A stretch of 64,000 nt of DNA from Haematococcus lacustris. Its lineage: Eukaryota; Chlorophyta; Chlorophyceae; Chlamydomonadales; Haematococcaceae. Below are positions 21,122 to 30,247 of this stretch, in pieces. A program made the position numbers and the translations under genes. The notes beneath the pieces are model-generated. The model was not told the origin of the DNA, searched no databases, and was given only the letters and a program-made list of their open reading frames with translations. Location: positions 7,040,953 through 7,104,952 of the forward strand of contig JASKMD010000024.1 in NCBI GenBank assembly GCA_030144725.1, read 5' to 3'. Numbering within the stretch: the stretch's first letter is position 1; every line of letters begins with the position of its first letter.

Positions 21122-22300
21122 GTAGTACGGATGTGCACATGAAGAAAAGGCTTGCATGAAGGTTACGCAAAGGCACCGCGAAGGCAGCAAAGTAACCGCA
21201 AAGGAAGCAAGAGTCTTCCAACATAACACGGTATGCCCTAAGGTTACAAAATAACCAGGCTGCATGGAGACCTGCATGTAGGTACCGCGAAGGAAGCAAA
21301 AGAATCACGCAAGAATCCAGACTGCCCCGCTCAGCTGGCATTAGCAGGGAGGAGCGGCCAGGAGCAGCCAACAAAACCGTCGCCAAAAGGCTAGCTATGA
21401 GCCGACCAGCCGCATAGCATTGGCGACCAGCCATAAAAAGATGCCATCAGGTTAAGCGATAGGATCAAGAGATAGCGACAGAAAACGGAAGGAGGTGCAG
21501 CGATGCAGCGACCCAGCGATGCAGCGATGCGGCATAAGAAATGCATGAGGTGCAACTAGGACACGTAGCCCGAAGCCTATGAGACGGAGCGGAAGAAGAG
21601 TGGAGGAGCCCGGAGAGGCGGTCAGGAGCCATGCAAGAGACGAAGCTGGGTGCACATGAAACAAAGTTGGGTGCACCCACACAAAATGGTGAGTAGTTTA
21701 TCTTGCAGTCATGTGGCTCCAAATACCTTGCCTGATGATTTGCCAACCACTGAATAGCTGCAGGTTCAATGGTCCGAACCTCCCCTTCCCTACACCCAAC
21801 CCAGCCCAGCCCAGCCTACCTACCCCCTTTCCCACCCCCCGCCCCACGACACACGCTGCAGCCCTCTCCCTACCCTACCCTTGGCGTAGCAGCCCTCTCC
21901 CTACCCTACCCTTGGCGTACCAACCTGTAGCGGGCAACATGGAGCGGGCAGCTTGGAGTGGGATCCCGTAGTAGCAGCCCACCCAGCCCACCCTGGCCAT
22001 GCCATGCCATGCACACTCACCACAATGACCCTACCCATCCCTCTCCAAAGGGGACGATAGCTGGATGGTGGAGCACTTGGGTGGTTGTCAGCCCGTGCTT
22101 GTTGCGCGACACGGCATAGGTGTGGTAGGTGGGGAGTCAATGGTAGTGTGGTGGGTGAAGGATAGCGGGAGCACGTAAGAGGAGCCTATGAAGTTGCACC
22201 CCGTGTTATACATCACTAAGGAGAGGTGTAGCATCAACCTTGTTGTAGCGTCCATCCTCGTCATCTTGCCGCCTTGTTGTGATGTTGTTGTGTTGTCCTT
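21122..22300. other. Interior of the TIR element, no recognised gene
   Basis: Short frames only. A segment at 21692-21900 (gtgagt ... ctgcag, then C-rich) resembles 37772-37990 in the second TIR element. Nothing else could be assigned. Confidence 0.5.
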
Positions 22301-22482
22301 GGGGTGGGGTGGGGTGGGGTGGGGTGGGGTGGGGTGGGGTGGGGTGGGGTGATGGTGATGGTGATGGTGATGGTGATGGTGATGGTGATGGTGATGGTGA
22401 TGGTGATGGTGATGGTGATGGTGATGGTGATGGTGATGGTGATGGTGATGGTGATGGTGATGGTGATGGTGATGGTGATGGT
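22301..22482. repeat. (GGGGT)10 followed by (GATGGT)22
   Basis: Perfect pentamer array at 22301-22350, passing directly into a hexamer array to about 22482. The long His-rich and Gly/Asp-rich frames over it are artefacts of the repeat. Confidence 0.95.
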
Positions 22483-22852
22483 GTGGTGTCACCTTCTTGT
22501 TGTGTTGTGTCGTTGCTACCTTGTCACATCGTAGGGAGGTGTTGCGGTCATTGGGTGCATCAATGCATGTGCTTAGCATTTCCATATTGAGGTGTTGTGG
22601 AGTGATGGTGCATCGAGACATGTGCTTGCGAGTCCCGTAGCGAGGTGTTGCGGGATGTTTGGGTGTCCAAACATGTGTATTGCGAGGATGTTGCGGGGTG
22701 TTTGGTCGTCAATACATGTGTTTTGCGGGGGTGTATCGAGGTGTTGCGGGGTGTTTGGGTGTCAATACATGTGCTTTGCGGGGGTGTAGCGAGGTCTTGC
22801 TGGATGTTTGGGTGTCAATGCATGTGCTTTGCGGATGTAATAGTCGATGAAA

Positions 22853-23176
22853 TAGTCGACATCTGTGCAGATGCAGCCATGACATCTGCACAGCCAAGCC
22901 GCGAATGTAATAGTCGACATCTGTGCAGATGCTACAGACAACATCTGCACAGCCAAGCACCGATTGTAATAGTCGACATCTGTGCAGATGCAACCGTCAA
23001 CATCTGCACAGCTGTCGGTATCAACATCTGCACAGCCAAGCACCGATTGTAATAGTCGACATCTGTACAGATGTCGACGTCCCGCAGCTGCACAGAAGTC
23101 GACATCGCTTGCATCTGTACATATGTTGACTAGCAGCAGTTGTGCAGATGAAGAACGACCGACATCTGTACAGATA
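22853..23176. repeat. Right palindromic repeat cluster of the TIR element
   Basis: About a dozen copies of the same motif as at 21003-21121 (gtcgacatctgtgcagatgc and variants), in a loose higher-order pattern with spacers such as aagcaccgattgtaatag. It lies about 150 bp from the right TIR. Confidence 0.65.
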
Positions 23177-23322
23177 AGAAATCAAAGAAATTCGCGGTCC
23201 AACTACGTCGCAACGGTTGCGCGGATTAGCATAAGACTCGTACCGTTCGAACGGCCTTCTACTCTAGTTTTCAAAGAGCTATGGTCGGTCCAATCGCGAC
23301 CAGTCCTTGTTTATCGTGAGTG

Positions 23323-23674
23323 TGCCCCAAGAGCGCAACCCCAACACCAGCCGCCTCAACCCTAGCAAGGCCATCTGCGTGATGCCCCGGGGGGAGGGAG
23401 GGGTGGGGCTTCCCGACCTGGGGGTCACCAGCACGGCCATGCTGGCGAAGATGTTGGCCCAACTCTGGTCGCCCCGGGTCAGTCCCTGGCAGCCTCTGAC
23501 CCACAGCCTGCTGGCAGACCCCTCCCACGGCCTCAGTACGTGGGTCATCACCGACCCCAACGCCCCCCCCTCGCGAGGCATCAGCCCGCGGCTGCAAGCT
23601 CACGTGGCGGCCCTGGCTGAGCTCAAGTTGTTCCGTGCGGTGCCCCCCGCTAGCCAGTCCTTCTTCTCGGTGCT
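23323..23674 (+). pseudogene. LINE copy 4, middle fragment
   Basis: Continues the LINE polyprotein after the TIR element through DLGVTSTAMLAKMLAQLWSPRV without the frameshift seen in units 1-3. That makes it the reference for the intact frame at this point. It is interrupted at 23674 by Gyp1; target duplication gtgct at 23670-23674 and 36464-36468. Confidence 0.82.
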
Positions 23675-23910
23675 TGTAGCGTTCCGATTCTGCACTAAGC
23701 GGATCGGCGCTAGTGTCACTGCTGAAGTGTGTTACAGGCAGGTTAAGTGGTGGGCTGTACTGCTGCCCACCATTCGGGTTCGATCCCCGGAGGCCGTTCT
23801 ATGTCTTAGCCTGGTTGCGCTGCAGCAGTCTGACACCTGTAACTGCGGTTAGCGTTGCATGGCGTTCACACACTGAAAAGATTTAAGGCGCGCTCTTCCT
23901 GAACGCTACA
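23675..23910 (+). repeat. Gyp1 5' LTR (236 bp) with tRNA-like segment
   Basis: Begins TGTAGCG and ends CGCTACA. Inside it, 23750-23770 can form a 5-bp stem (GTGGG/CCCAC) and 23774-23790 a 5-bp stem with the 7-base loop TTCGATC. These are separated by 3 bases, the layout of the anticodon arm, variable loop and T arm of a tRNA. The B-box sequence GGTTCGATCCC is at 23777-23787; an A-box-like caggttaagtgg is at 23739-23750. The same segment is in the 3' LTR (B box at 36330-36340). Confidence 0.9.
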
Positions 23911-23932
23911 TTGGTTTCCGTATTCCGATACC
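23911..23932 (+). promoter_or_regulatory. Gyp1 primer-binding site
   Basis: One base after the LTR comes TGGTTTCCGTATTCCGATACC. TGG matches the CCA end of a primer tRNA. The first nine bases are shared with Gyp2 and Gyp3. Which tRNA it matches could not be decided by eye. Confidence 0.7.
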
Positions 23933-23950
23933 TCAGTGACTTGCCGCACC

Positions 23951-25537
23951 ATGACTGACCACACGCCGGGCGCTGGTACATCCAGCGGTCCATCACCAGG
24001 CGCTGGTTTACCCAGCGGTCCTGCGGGTTCCCAGGCCATATTGGCCCAGGCCCTATCTGATCCTGAGTTTGCCAAGACCCTGAGGGTGGCTTTGTTCCCC
24101 GAAGGTATCCTTGCTGCAACTCCGTCGCGGAATGGGCAGGGCGATGGCCCAGTCCCTCCAGGCGGCGATGAGGAGGACGAAGAAGAGGAGCAGGATGAGG
24201 AAGAAGAGGCTGCGGACTTCTCTGAGGGCGAGATTGACCTGTCCTCCGCAGACCAGCTGGCCCAGTCGCTGCTGGACACGCAGGACCAGCTGAAAGAAGC
24301 CAAAACCAAGCTGGCCAAGATGGAATCTCGCCAAAAGCTGACAGATCGCACTTTGGCTGCGCTGGCTGATAAGGTGGGTCTATTTCCTGGGTCTCCTACC
24401 TCCATCCAGGACAGGCTGTTCAGTATGCGCACCCCGTCCCCGAGTCGCTCAGGTACACGCCCAGCGTGTATTCCTGGCACTTACAATTCGATCGGTGGGA
24501 GGGGCGGTGCTCTGCATCACCTCTTTCCCCAGACGAATAGTCAGGTCCCAGCTGCTAAGTCTGTGCCTGGCCCTGATAAGTGGACAGACAATTGCACCAA
24601 GTCTCGCCGCAGGGCTTCTGCCTTCTGTGACGACCTGGAAGCACATTGCCAGCGTTTTAACCTTGACATTGCCACTGTTTTTCCTGCGTTCCTGTCTGGG
24701 GCTGCTCGCGATGCGTGGCTGCCATCCATTCGTGCTGCTCATTTCGCACAAACCCGCGCTGCACCTACCTGGCCATACCTGCGTTTGTCCTTTCTCGAGT
24801 ACACAGGCGACGACTTGCGTGATGATCAGACTGATGCCAGAAAGCAGCTCCTTGAGGGTGGCATCCGTATGTCGTCTCAGCTGTTGCTGCATGACTACAT
24901 CACTGCGTACAGGAACAACCTCCTAACTGCTGGTGTCCAGTGTATGGAAGAGAGTTTGCTTGTCTCCCTGTTTATCAAGGGACTGACACCTGAGCTGAAA
25001 AAGGCAGTCCTAAGGGATTCTGTTCCTTTTCCTGCCTTCACTCTTGCTCAGGCCATCGACTCTGCCTGGCAGGCTCAGCGTGCTGCTGAGATCCTTGCTG
25101 AGGCAGTCGGCACCAAGCGGCATGTTGCTGCTGTGCAGGCCAGGCAGCTGACTGAGGGTCTGGAGAAAGCTGGCAACCCCCGTCCTCCCAGGAGCACCCA
25201 GAGCGACCCACCTGCCAAAGTCCCAGCCCGTTCCAGGGGCTTCAGGGCTGGCATGGCAGCTGGTCCTGCTGCTGGGATGCGTGTCATTCTGAAGCAGAAG
25301 GCTGAGGAGGCTGCTGAGCAGAGCAGCATGAAGCCTGGCCAGTATTGTCACCACTGCTATGATCCCAGGCATCTGAAGCCACTGTGTCCCTACAGTAACT
25401 TCCCAGCTTTGGAGGCCAGGAAGCTATCTGGCTACCCTCGTCCCCCTGCTGATGCTAAGGCCACAGGAAAGCGTCACTCTGAGCCAAATGACTCTGAGCC
25501 AAAGAAGGGCAAGCTGGCATCTGCCAATGGAAAGTGA
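23951..25537 (+). CDS. gag: Gyp1 Gag
   Basis: 528 codons from the ATG at 23951 (an upstream in-frame GTG at 23936 is not needed). The N-terminus is Pro/Gly/Ser-rich, followed by an acidic stretch (about residues 72-100) and a heptad-like helical segment (about 100-145, LLDTQDQLKEAKTKLAKME). Then comes a capsid-like region with a retrotrans_gag-type block (AFLSGAARDAWL, YIT-Y-R-N). Near the C-terminus a zinc knuckle CHHCYDPRHLKPLC (CX2CX4HX4C) binds RNA. It ends in a single TGA at 25535-25537, after which the same frame continues into Pol. Confidence 0.92.
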   Translation: MTDHTPGAGTSSGPSPGAGLPSGPAGSQAILAQALSDPEFAKTLRVALFPEGILAATPSRNGQGDGPVPPGGDEEDEEEEQDEEEEAADFSEGEIDLSSADQLAQSLLDTQDQLKEAKTKLAKMESRQKLTDRTLAALADKVGLFPGSPTSIQDRLFSMRTPSPSRSGTRPACIPGTYNSIGGRGGALHHLFPQTNSQVPAAKSVPGPDKWTDNCTKSRRRASAFCDDLEAHCQRFNLDIATVFPAFLSGAARDAWLPSIRAAHFAQTRAAPTWPYLRLSFLEYTGDDLRDDQTDARKQLLEGGIRMSSQLLLHDYITAYRNNLLTAGVQCMEESLLVSLFIKGLTPELKKAVLRDSVPFPAFTLAQAIDSAWQAQRAAEILAEAVGTKRHVAAVQARQLTEGLEKAGNPRPPRSTQSDPPAKVPARSRGFRAGMAAGPAAGMRVILKQKAEEAAEQSSMKPGQYCHHCYDPRHLKPLCPYSNFPALEARKLSGYPRPPADAKATGKRHSEPNDSEPKKGKLASANGK

Positions 25538-25549
25538 AGTGTTGCCCAG
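25535..25549 (+). promoter_or_regulatory. Gyp1 gag/pol in-frame stop with conserved 3' context (putative readthrough site)
   Basis: TGA followed by agt-gtt-gcc-cag. The Pol frame is the Gag frame and remains open from this point to 29545. The GTTGCCC block at the same distance from the stop recurs in Gyp2 and Gyp3. Confidence 0.7.
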
Positions 25550-28500
25550 CCAGGACAGTGCCATGCCTGTGCTGTGGTACCAACTGATGAGCCTGTCTTA
25601 TGCACCTGTGCCACTGATATGATTGGGACTGAGCCCCAGCTGATGGTTGTTGATGGTGTTGCTGTGCATGCTATGAGCCAGCCTTTCCCTGATCCAACTG
25701 CTGATGGTCATGGGTTCCCTGAGCAGACTGCTTTGACAGCAGCTCAAAACTGTGGGTCCTGTTTCAGTGCTGCTGACCCCTGTGTGGGTCATATTCTCTC
25801 GTGTAAGACTGCCCTGTGCTGTCCCCGTGTACCGTCTCAAGTTATCTTGGGGGTCTCTGGTCAAGACGACAAGGTGAGGTTCCAGTTCTCTGGCACCATT
25901 GACAACCATGCCTGCCACATGTTAGCTGATAGTGGTGCTGATACATCACTCATCAGTGCTAGCTTTGTGCAGCTGCATAACATCCCAATGTTTACTTATC
26001 CCATGTCACTCAGGTTTGATGTTGCCAACAACCAGCCTGTGATATGTGAGCATTATGTCAAAGTTCAGCTGCGCATCAATAGCTTCTGCTGTATGTGCCT
26101 GTTGACTGTCATGCCTGACCTGGTTCATGCTTATGACGTGCTCCTGGGTGCTGACTGGCTGACTGTGCAGGGAGCCTTGGTCGACTACGTCGACAAGACT
26201 CTCACCCTGCGCACTGCCCAAGGTAATAAAACCTTGCACCCACACACAGGTGATCAAAGTGCTGCTGGCCGGAGTGCTGCCACACGGCCACCTGGATCCA
26301 CCCACTCACTGCCCCGCCCACCTGCTGCTGTCCTGGCTGCTGTGTCCAAAGCCAATCCAAAGGCTCTTGTGACAGCAAAGCAGGCAGCCAGATGGCTGCG
26401 TAAGGGTGGCTCAGCCATGGTGGCTATGGTGTCTCTGGAAGACCTTGCCTTACCAGTAGACGCTGTGTCCCATGCACAGAGGCAGCACCTGCAAGATTTG
26501 CTTGATGAATACTCTGATGTATTCCAACCTATCACCGGACTCCCGCCAGAGCGTGCAGTAGGGCACTCCATTCCCTTGCAGCCTGATGGCAAGCCTCCAG
26601 CTAGGCCCAGCTATAGGATGTCCAAACCTGAGCAAGATGAACTGCGTAAACAGATCACTGACCTGCTAGCTAAAGGCCTGATAGAGCCCAGCTCATCACC
26701 TTATGCTGCACCCGTGCTGTTTGTCCAGAAAAAATCGGGTGAGCTGCGCATGTGTATTGATTACCGCCAGCTAAATAAGATAACAATTAGGGACCAGTAT
26801 CCTTTGCCACGCATTGATGATCTGTTTGATCAGCTAGCAGGAAAAACTATGTTCTCCTCCCTCGACCTGCAGGCTGGTTACCACCAGATCCGCATCCCGG
26901 CTGAGGATGTCCCTAAAACCGCGTTCAGGACTCCTATGGGGCACTACCAATTCAAGGTACTGTGTTTTGGCCTGACAAATGCTCCTGCCACGTTCCAACG
27001 TGTAATGAATGAAGCATTTGCTGAGGTGATCAATGACTGTGCACTCGTGTACCTTGATGACATCCTAGTGATGTCCAAGGACAGTGAGGAGCACCTAGTC
27101 CACCTCAGGCGTGTATTTGACTTACTGCGTAAAAATAAATTTTATGCTAAGCTATCTAAATGTGAATTTATGCAAAGAACACTGAAGTTCCTGGGCCATA
27201 TTATTAGTGCTCAAGGTATCTCAGTTGACCCGTGTAAAGTTACTGCAATCTCTGAATGGCCAGTACCTACTAGCCTCAAAACCCTGCAGTCTTTCCTGGG
27301 CGCTGCTAATTATGTACGTAAATTTGTACATAATTTTAGCACTATCGCTGCACCCCTCACTAACCTGACTGGCCCCAAGAAGGAGTCCTTCCCTTGGAAA
27401 GCATGGCCTCAGGCTGAGCTGGATGCATTCAATGCTCTAAAGCAGGCCATTTCTAATGTGCCTTTGCTCAAGCTTCCTGATCACAGCAAGCCGTTTCAGG
27501 TGCACTGCGATGCGTCCCTTGAGGGCATCGGTGCAGTCCTGATGCAGGATGGCTACCCATTGGCGTATTACTCCAGGAAATTAATTCCTGCTGAGATTAA
27601 TTACACCACGGGCGAACAGGAACTGCTGGCATTGGTATCTGCTTGCCAACAGTGGCGATGCTACCTGGAAGGGGTACCATTCACACTGTACACAGATCAC
27701 AAGCCGCTCATCTCTCTGCCTACCCAAACTATACTCTCACGCAGGCAGACTAGATGGATGGAATTCCTGGCCCGCTTCTCATATACCATTGAATATCTTC
27801 CTGGTATATCAAATCCTGCTGACCCGTTGTCACGCATTCCGGCAGCCCCATTGCAGACGTGTAAGGGCTCTGGTGCTGATGATGTGCGTAGTATTCTAGT
27901 GACGACTAGAAGCCAGCGTCGTTCTCAGGAGGGGGAGGAAACTTGTGCTGAGGCGCAGACAAACAGTGCTGGTGATGCCGCTGCGCCACCCACACAACCA
28001 CCACCAAGCCAAGGTGCTGGTGCTGCCGTCAGGCCACCCACTAAGCGTGTCACTTGGGCTGATGTACTAGCAGATGGAGAACCCAGTGCACCCAAACCAC
28101 CAGGTCCTCTGTCAAACCTGCATGAGTGGTTGGTCAGAGCTTATGCTGCTGATTCCAACTTCACCAAGCGTAGGAAGACAAAGAACTTCTACCTGGATGA
28201 CAATGGCTTATGGAGACATAACAAACGACGTACCATTATTGTGCCCCGTGACAAACAGCTACGAGAGCATATCTTGCATGAGATGCATGATGCTAAGTAT
28301 GCTGGCCACGTTGGGATCACTAAGACGTTGGAGCGTGTCATGCGTGTGTTTTGGTGGAAACACTTACGCACTGATGTGCGTCACTATGTAACAACATGTG
28401 ATGCATGCCAGAGAAACAAGTCGGTTACAGCTAAGCCATGGGGGTTCCTTCATCCTCTGTCTATACCTGGATACCGCTGGGAAGTCATGCACATGGACTT

Positions 28501-29545
28501 CATAACCAAACTACCGTCCGGATCACATGGATATGATTCCATCTGTGTATTCGTTGACAGGCTCTCCAAAATGGTGCATCTAGTGCCATGTAAGGAAAGC
28601 ATGGATGCTCCTGAGTTTGCACAACTCTTCATTGACAAGGTATTTGTCCATCATGGGCTACCCTCTGAAGTTGTGAGTGATCGGGGCTCCCTATTCGTGA
28701 GCAAGTTCTGGCAAGCTGTGTGCAAGCTAGTAGGCATGAAACATTCTCTCACCTCCAGCTATCACCCCCAGTCAAACGGGCAGGTTGAGCGGTACAACAA
28801 AGTGTTGGAGGAGATGCTTCGGCATTATATCTCTCCCACTCAACGAGACTGGCCTAAACACCTCTCGTTCGCCGAGTTTGCAATTAATAACTCATGGCAA
28901 GAAAGTATTAAGTCTACACCTTTCCTGATTAACTATGGACAGTCCCCAGTGACACCGGTGACCCATGAGTTACCTCGGTTGCCACCTCCCATGGCCCAGT
29001 TCTTCTCTGATGGCTGGGAGAAAGGTGTTCAGGAGGCCAGGAGATGTATGAAACTGGCACAAAGTCGGCAGTCAAATGATGCTAATCCACACAGGAAATC
29101 CGCGGACAGTATGTTCCAAGTGGGTGACCGTGTGCTGCTTAGTACCATGAACTTGCGTAACATGGTGGGCAAAGCCAGGAAGCTGCTGCCACGGTATGTG
29201 GGGCCTTTCAGGATTGAAGCTCATGTGGGTAGAGACGCTGTAAAGCTGACCCTGCCACAGGCCATGTCCAGGATTCATCCCGTCTTCCATGTGTCACTGT
29301 TGAGACCCTATGAGGGCAACTTTGGTCGTCTACCCCCCACTGAGCTGGGCTGGTTAGATGATTCCCCACAGTATGAAGTAGAGCGCATTGTGAACCACCG
29401 GCATGTGCGTGCAGGTAAAGCAAAGGAGTACCTCGTCAAGTGGAAGGGTTATGATGACTCTGACAACACCTGGGAGCCAGCCAGCAATCTAGCAAATGCC
29501 CCTGACTGCGTGAACTTGTATAAGGCTCAGCATGGCTTGCTGTGA
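25538..29545 (+). CDS. pol: Gyp1 Pol (protease, RT, RNase H, integrase, chromodomain)
   Basis: 1335 codons in phase with gag. Counting from the stop: aspartic protease [10 protein letters not shown] near residue 130; RT with [15 protein letters not shown] (motif A) and [10 protein letters not shown] (YLDD) near 504; RNase H with [10 protein letters not shown] near 656 and TDHKPL near 717. Integrase follows: the HHCC zinc domain (H-H...CDACQRNK) near 910-957 and the DDE triad MDFIT, SDRGS, VERYN near 985, 1047 and 1083. The C-terminal chromodomain ([10 protein letters not shown] ... [17 protein letters not shown]) is at about 1277-1330; such domains bind methylated histone tails and steer integration. 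Expected expression is as a Gag-Pol fusion. Confidence 0.93.
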   Translation, partial: SVAQPGQCHACAVVPTDEPVLCTCATDMIGTEPQLMVVDGVAVHAMSQPFPDPTADGHGFPEQTALTAAQNCGSCFSAADPCVGHILSCKTALCCPRVPSQVILGVSGQDDKVRFQFSGTIDNHACHMLADSGADTSLISASFVQLHNIPMFTYPMSLRFDVANNQPVICEHYVKVQLRINSFCCMCLLTVMPDLVHAYDVLLGADWLTVQGALVDYVDKTLTLRTAQGNKTLHPHTGDQSAAGRSAATRPPGSTHSLPRPPAAVLAAVSKANPKALVTAKQAARWLRKGGSAMVAMVSLEDLALPVDAVSHAQRQHLQDLLDEYSDVFQPITGLPPERAVGHSIPLQPDGKPPARPSYRMSKPEQDELRKQITDLLAKGLIEPSSSPYAAPVLFVQKKSGELRMCIDYRQLNKITIRDQYPLPRIDDLFDQLAGKTMFSSLDLQAGYHQIRIPAEDVPKTAFRTPMGHYQFKVLCFGLTNAPATFQRVMNEAFAEVINDCALVYLDDILVMSKDSEEHLVHLRRVFDLLRKNKFYAKLSKCEFMQRTLKFLGHIISAQGISVDPCKVTAISEWPVPTSLKTLQSFLGAANYVRKFVHNFSTIAAPLTNLTGPKKESFPWKAWPQAELDAFNALKQAISNVPLLKLPDHSKPFQVHCDASLEGIGAVLMQDGYPLAYYSRKLIPAEINYTTGEQELLALVSACQQWRCYLEGVPFTLYTDHKPLISLPTQTILSRRQTRWMEFLARFSYTIEYLPGISNPADPLSRIPAAPLQTCKGSGADDVRSILVTTRSQRRSQEGEETCAEAQTNSAGDAAAPPTQPPPSQGAGAAVRPPTKRVTWADVLADGEPSAPKPPGPLSNLHEWLVRAYAADSNFTKRRKTKNFYLDDNGLWRHNKRRTIIVPRDKQLREHILHEMHDAKYAGHVGITKTLERVMRVFWWKHLRTDVRHYVTTCDACQRNKSVTAKPWGFLHPLSIPGYRWEVMHMDFITKLPSGSHGYDSICVFVDRLSKMVHLVPCKESMDAPEFAQLFIDKVFVHHGLPSEVVSDRGSLFVSKFWQAVCKLVGMKHSLTSSYHPQSNGQVERYNKVLEEMLRHYISPTQRDWPKHLSFAEFAINNSWQESIKSTPFLINYGQSPVTPVTHELPRLPPPMAQFFSDGWEKGVQEARRCMKLAQSRQSNDANPHRKSADSMFQVGDRVLLSTMNLRNMVGKARKLLPRYVGPFRIEAHVGRDAVKLTLPQAMSRIHPVFHVSLLRPYEGNFGRLPPTELGWLDDSPQYEVERIVNHRHVRAGKAKEYLVKWKGYDDSDNTWEPASNLANAPDCVNLYKAQHGLL

Positions 29546-29828
29546 TTTAAATGTGGGACATGGGCTCCATGGAGTCGTGCTGGGTGCTTTGCTGCATGCT
29601 ATGTGCCTTGGTGTGCTTTGAGTCCAGTTGCTCATGCGAGCCTGGCTTGTCTTGTTCCCAGCGTCCACTGGCTCTGTGAGTCTGGGCTGAAGGGTCCATG
29701 GTGACCATAACCTCCAGTGAGCGACCTGCGTCCGGATGGGCAGGAGTTCCAAATTAGCGGTCATGTACTGCGAGTCCATGCCATGATGGCCTATGGGCGG
29801 AACGGCCATCCCTTAGGAGGGGGAGGAA
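29546..29828 (+). other. Gyp1 3' untranslated region and polypurine tract
   Basis: About 270 bp without coding signs, ending in the purine tract aggagggggaggaa (29815-29828) directly before the 3' LTR; this primes plus-strand DNA synthesis. Confidence 0.8.
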
Positions 29829-29892
29829 TGTAGCGTTCCGATTCTGCACTAAGCGGATCGGCGCTAGTGTCACTGCTGAAGTGTGATACAGG
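29829..29892 (+). repeat. Gyp1 3' LTR, left part
   Basis: First 64 bases of the LTR, ending in acagg, the duplicated target of Gyp2. The remaining 172 bases are at 36292-36463. Confidence 0.93.
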
Positions 29893-30114
29893 TGTTGCGG
29901 TGGCACTTCTCTATTCTCGCGGAGTGACTAGACCAATTCAACGGACGAGGGCAGAGATTCGTTAGAGCTGCGCGTGCTAGCACAGGACGTCCGCCTGGGA
30001 GTCGAACCCAGCGTTTGACACCGGTCATTGGTCGTCGTCACACTCTTGGACCGATCGCGAGCGCAGGGTTACCATTACATGGCATGGGAAGCGTTCGTGC
30101 CTTGCACCGTAACA
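29893..30114 (-). repeat. Gyp2 3' LTR (222 bp)
   Basis: Sense strand TGTTACGG...CCGCAACA. A perfect T-arm-like hairpin, CTGGG-TTCGACT-CCCAG, includes the B box GGTTCGACTCC (plus-strand 29998-30008). The purine tract GGTGGGGGGGAAA (30115-30127, minus strand) lies directly upstream in element orientation. Confidence 0.93.
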
Positions 30115-30247
30115 TTTCCCCCCCACCAGGCGTCAGGCCCCAACTGTCCTCAGTTGACACAATGTCTGCCCCGCTCAGATACACAAGTGTACCGTCACTC
30201 GCGCCTACTCGCTAGCGCTAGGTGCCAAAGAATACATGACCACTATT

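Larger units (their letters stand above)
20138..23322. mobile_element. 3.2-kb non-autonomous TIR transposon, CACTA/EnSpm-like
   Basis: The ends are an inverted repeat: 13 perfect bases, CACTCACGATAAA, at 20138-20150 and its complement at 23310-23322. It extends imperfectly (AAGG follows one mismatch inward on both sides). The host LINE reads gacctg...tgcccc across the insert, consistent with a 2-bp tg target duplication (20136-20137, 23323-23324). CACT ends, a 2-3-bp duplication and repeated short motifs near both ends are known features of the EnSpm/CACTA superfamily. No transposase was found, only a short two-exon ORF on the minus strand. The superfamily assignment is an inference. Confidence 0.65.

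Noticed and set aside
22088..22621. Poly-His and Gly-Asp frames
   Set aside because: They are readings of (GATGGT)n and (GGGGT)n with no other coding sign.
21003..23176. CRISPR-like array
   Set aside because: Repeats are palindromic, spacing is irregular, spacers are themselves repeated, no cas genes, and the context is a eukaryotic transposon.
20138..23322. Crypton (tyrosine-recombinase transposon) assignment for the TIR element
   Set aside because: Cryptons lack terminal inverted repeats; the recombinase-like segment is short and unverified, so only a CACTA-like label is given.
23774..23790. Genuine tRNA genes in the LTRs
   Set aside because: A complete cloverleaf with acceptor and D stems could not be drawn; only T-arm (and one anticodon-arm-like) elements are supported.
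29546..29814. Possible additional env-like ORF after Gyp1 pol
   Set aside because: Only short frames and no signal or membrane segment; treated as 3' UTR.
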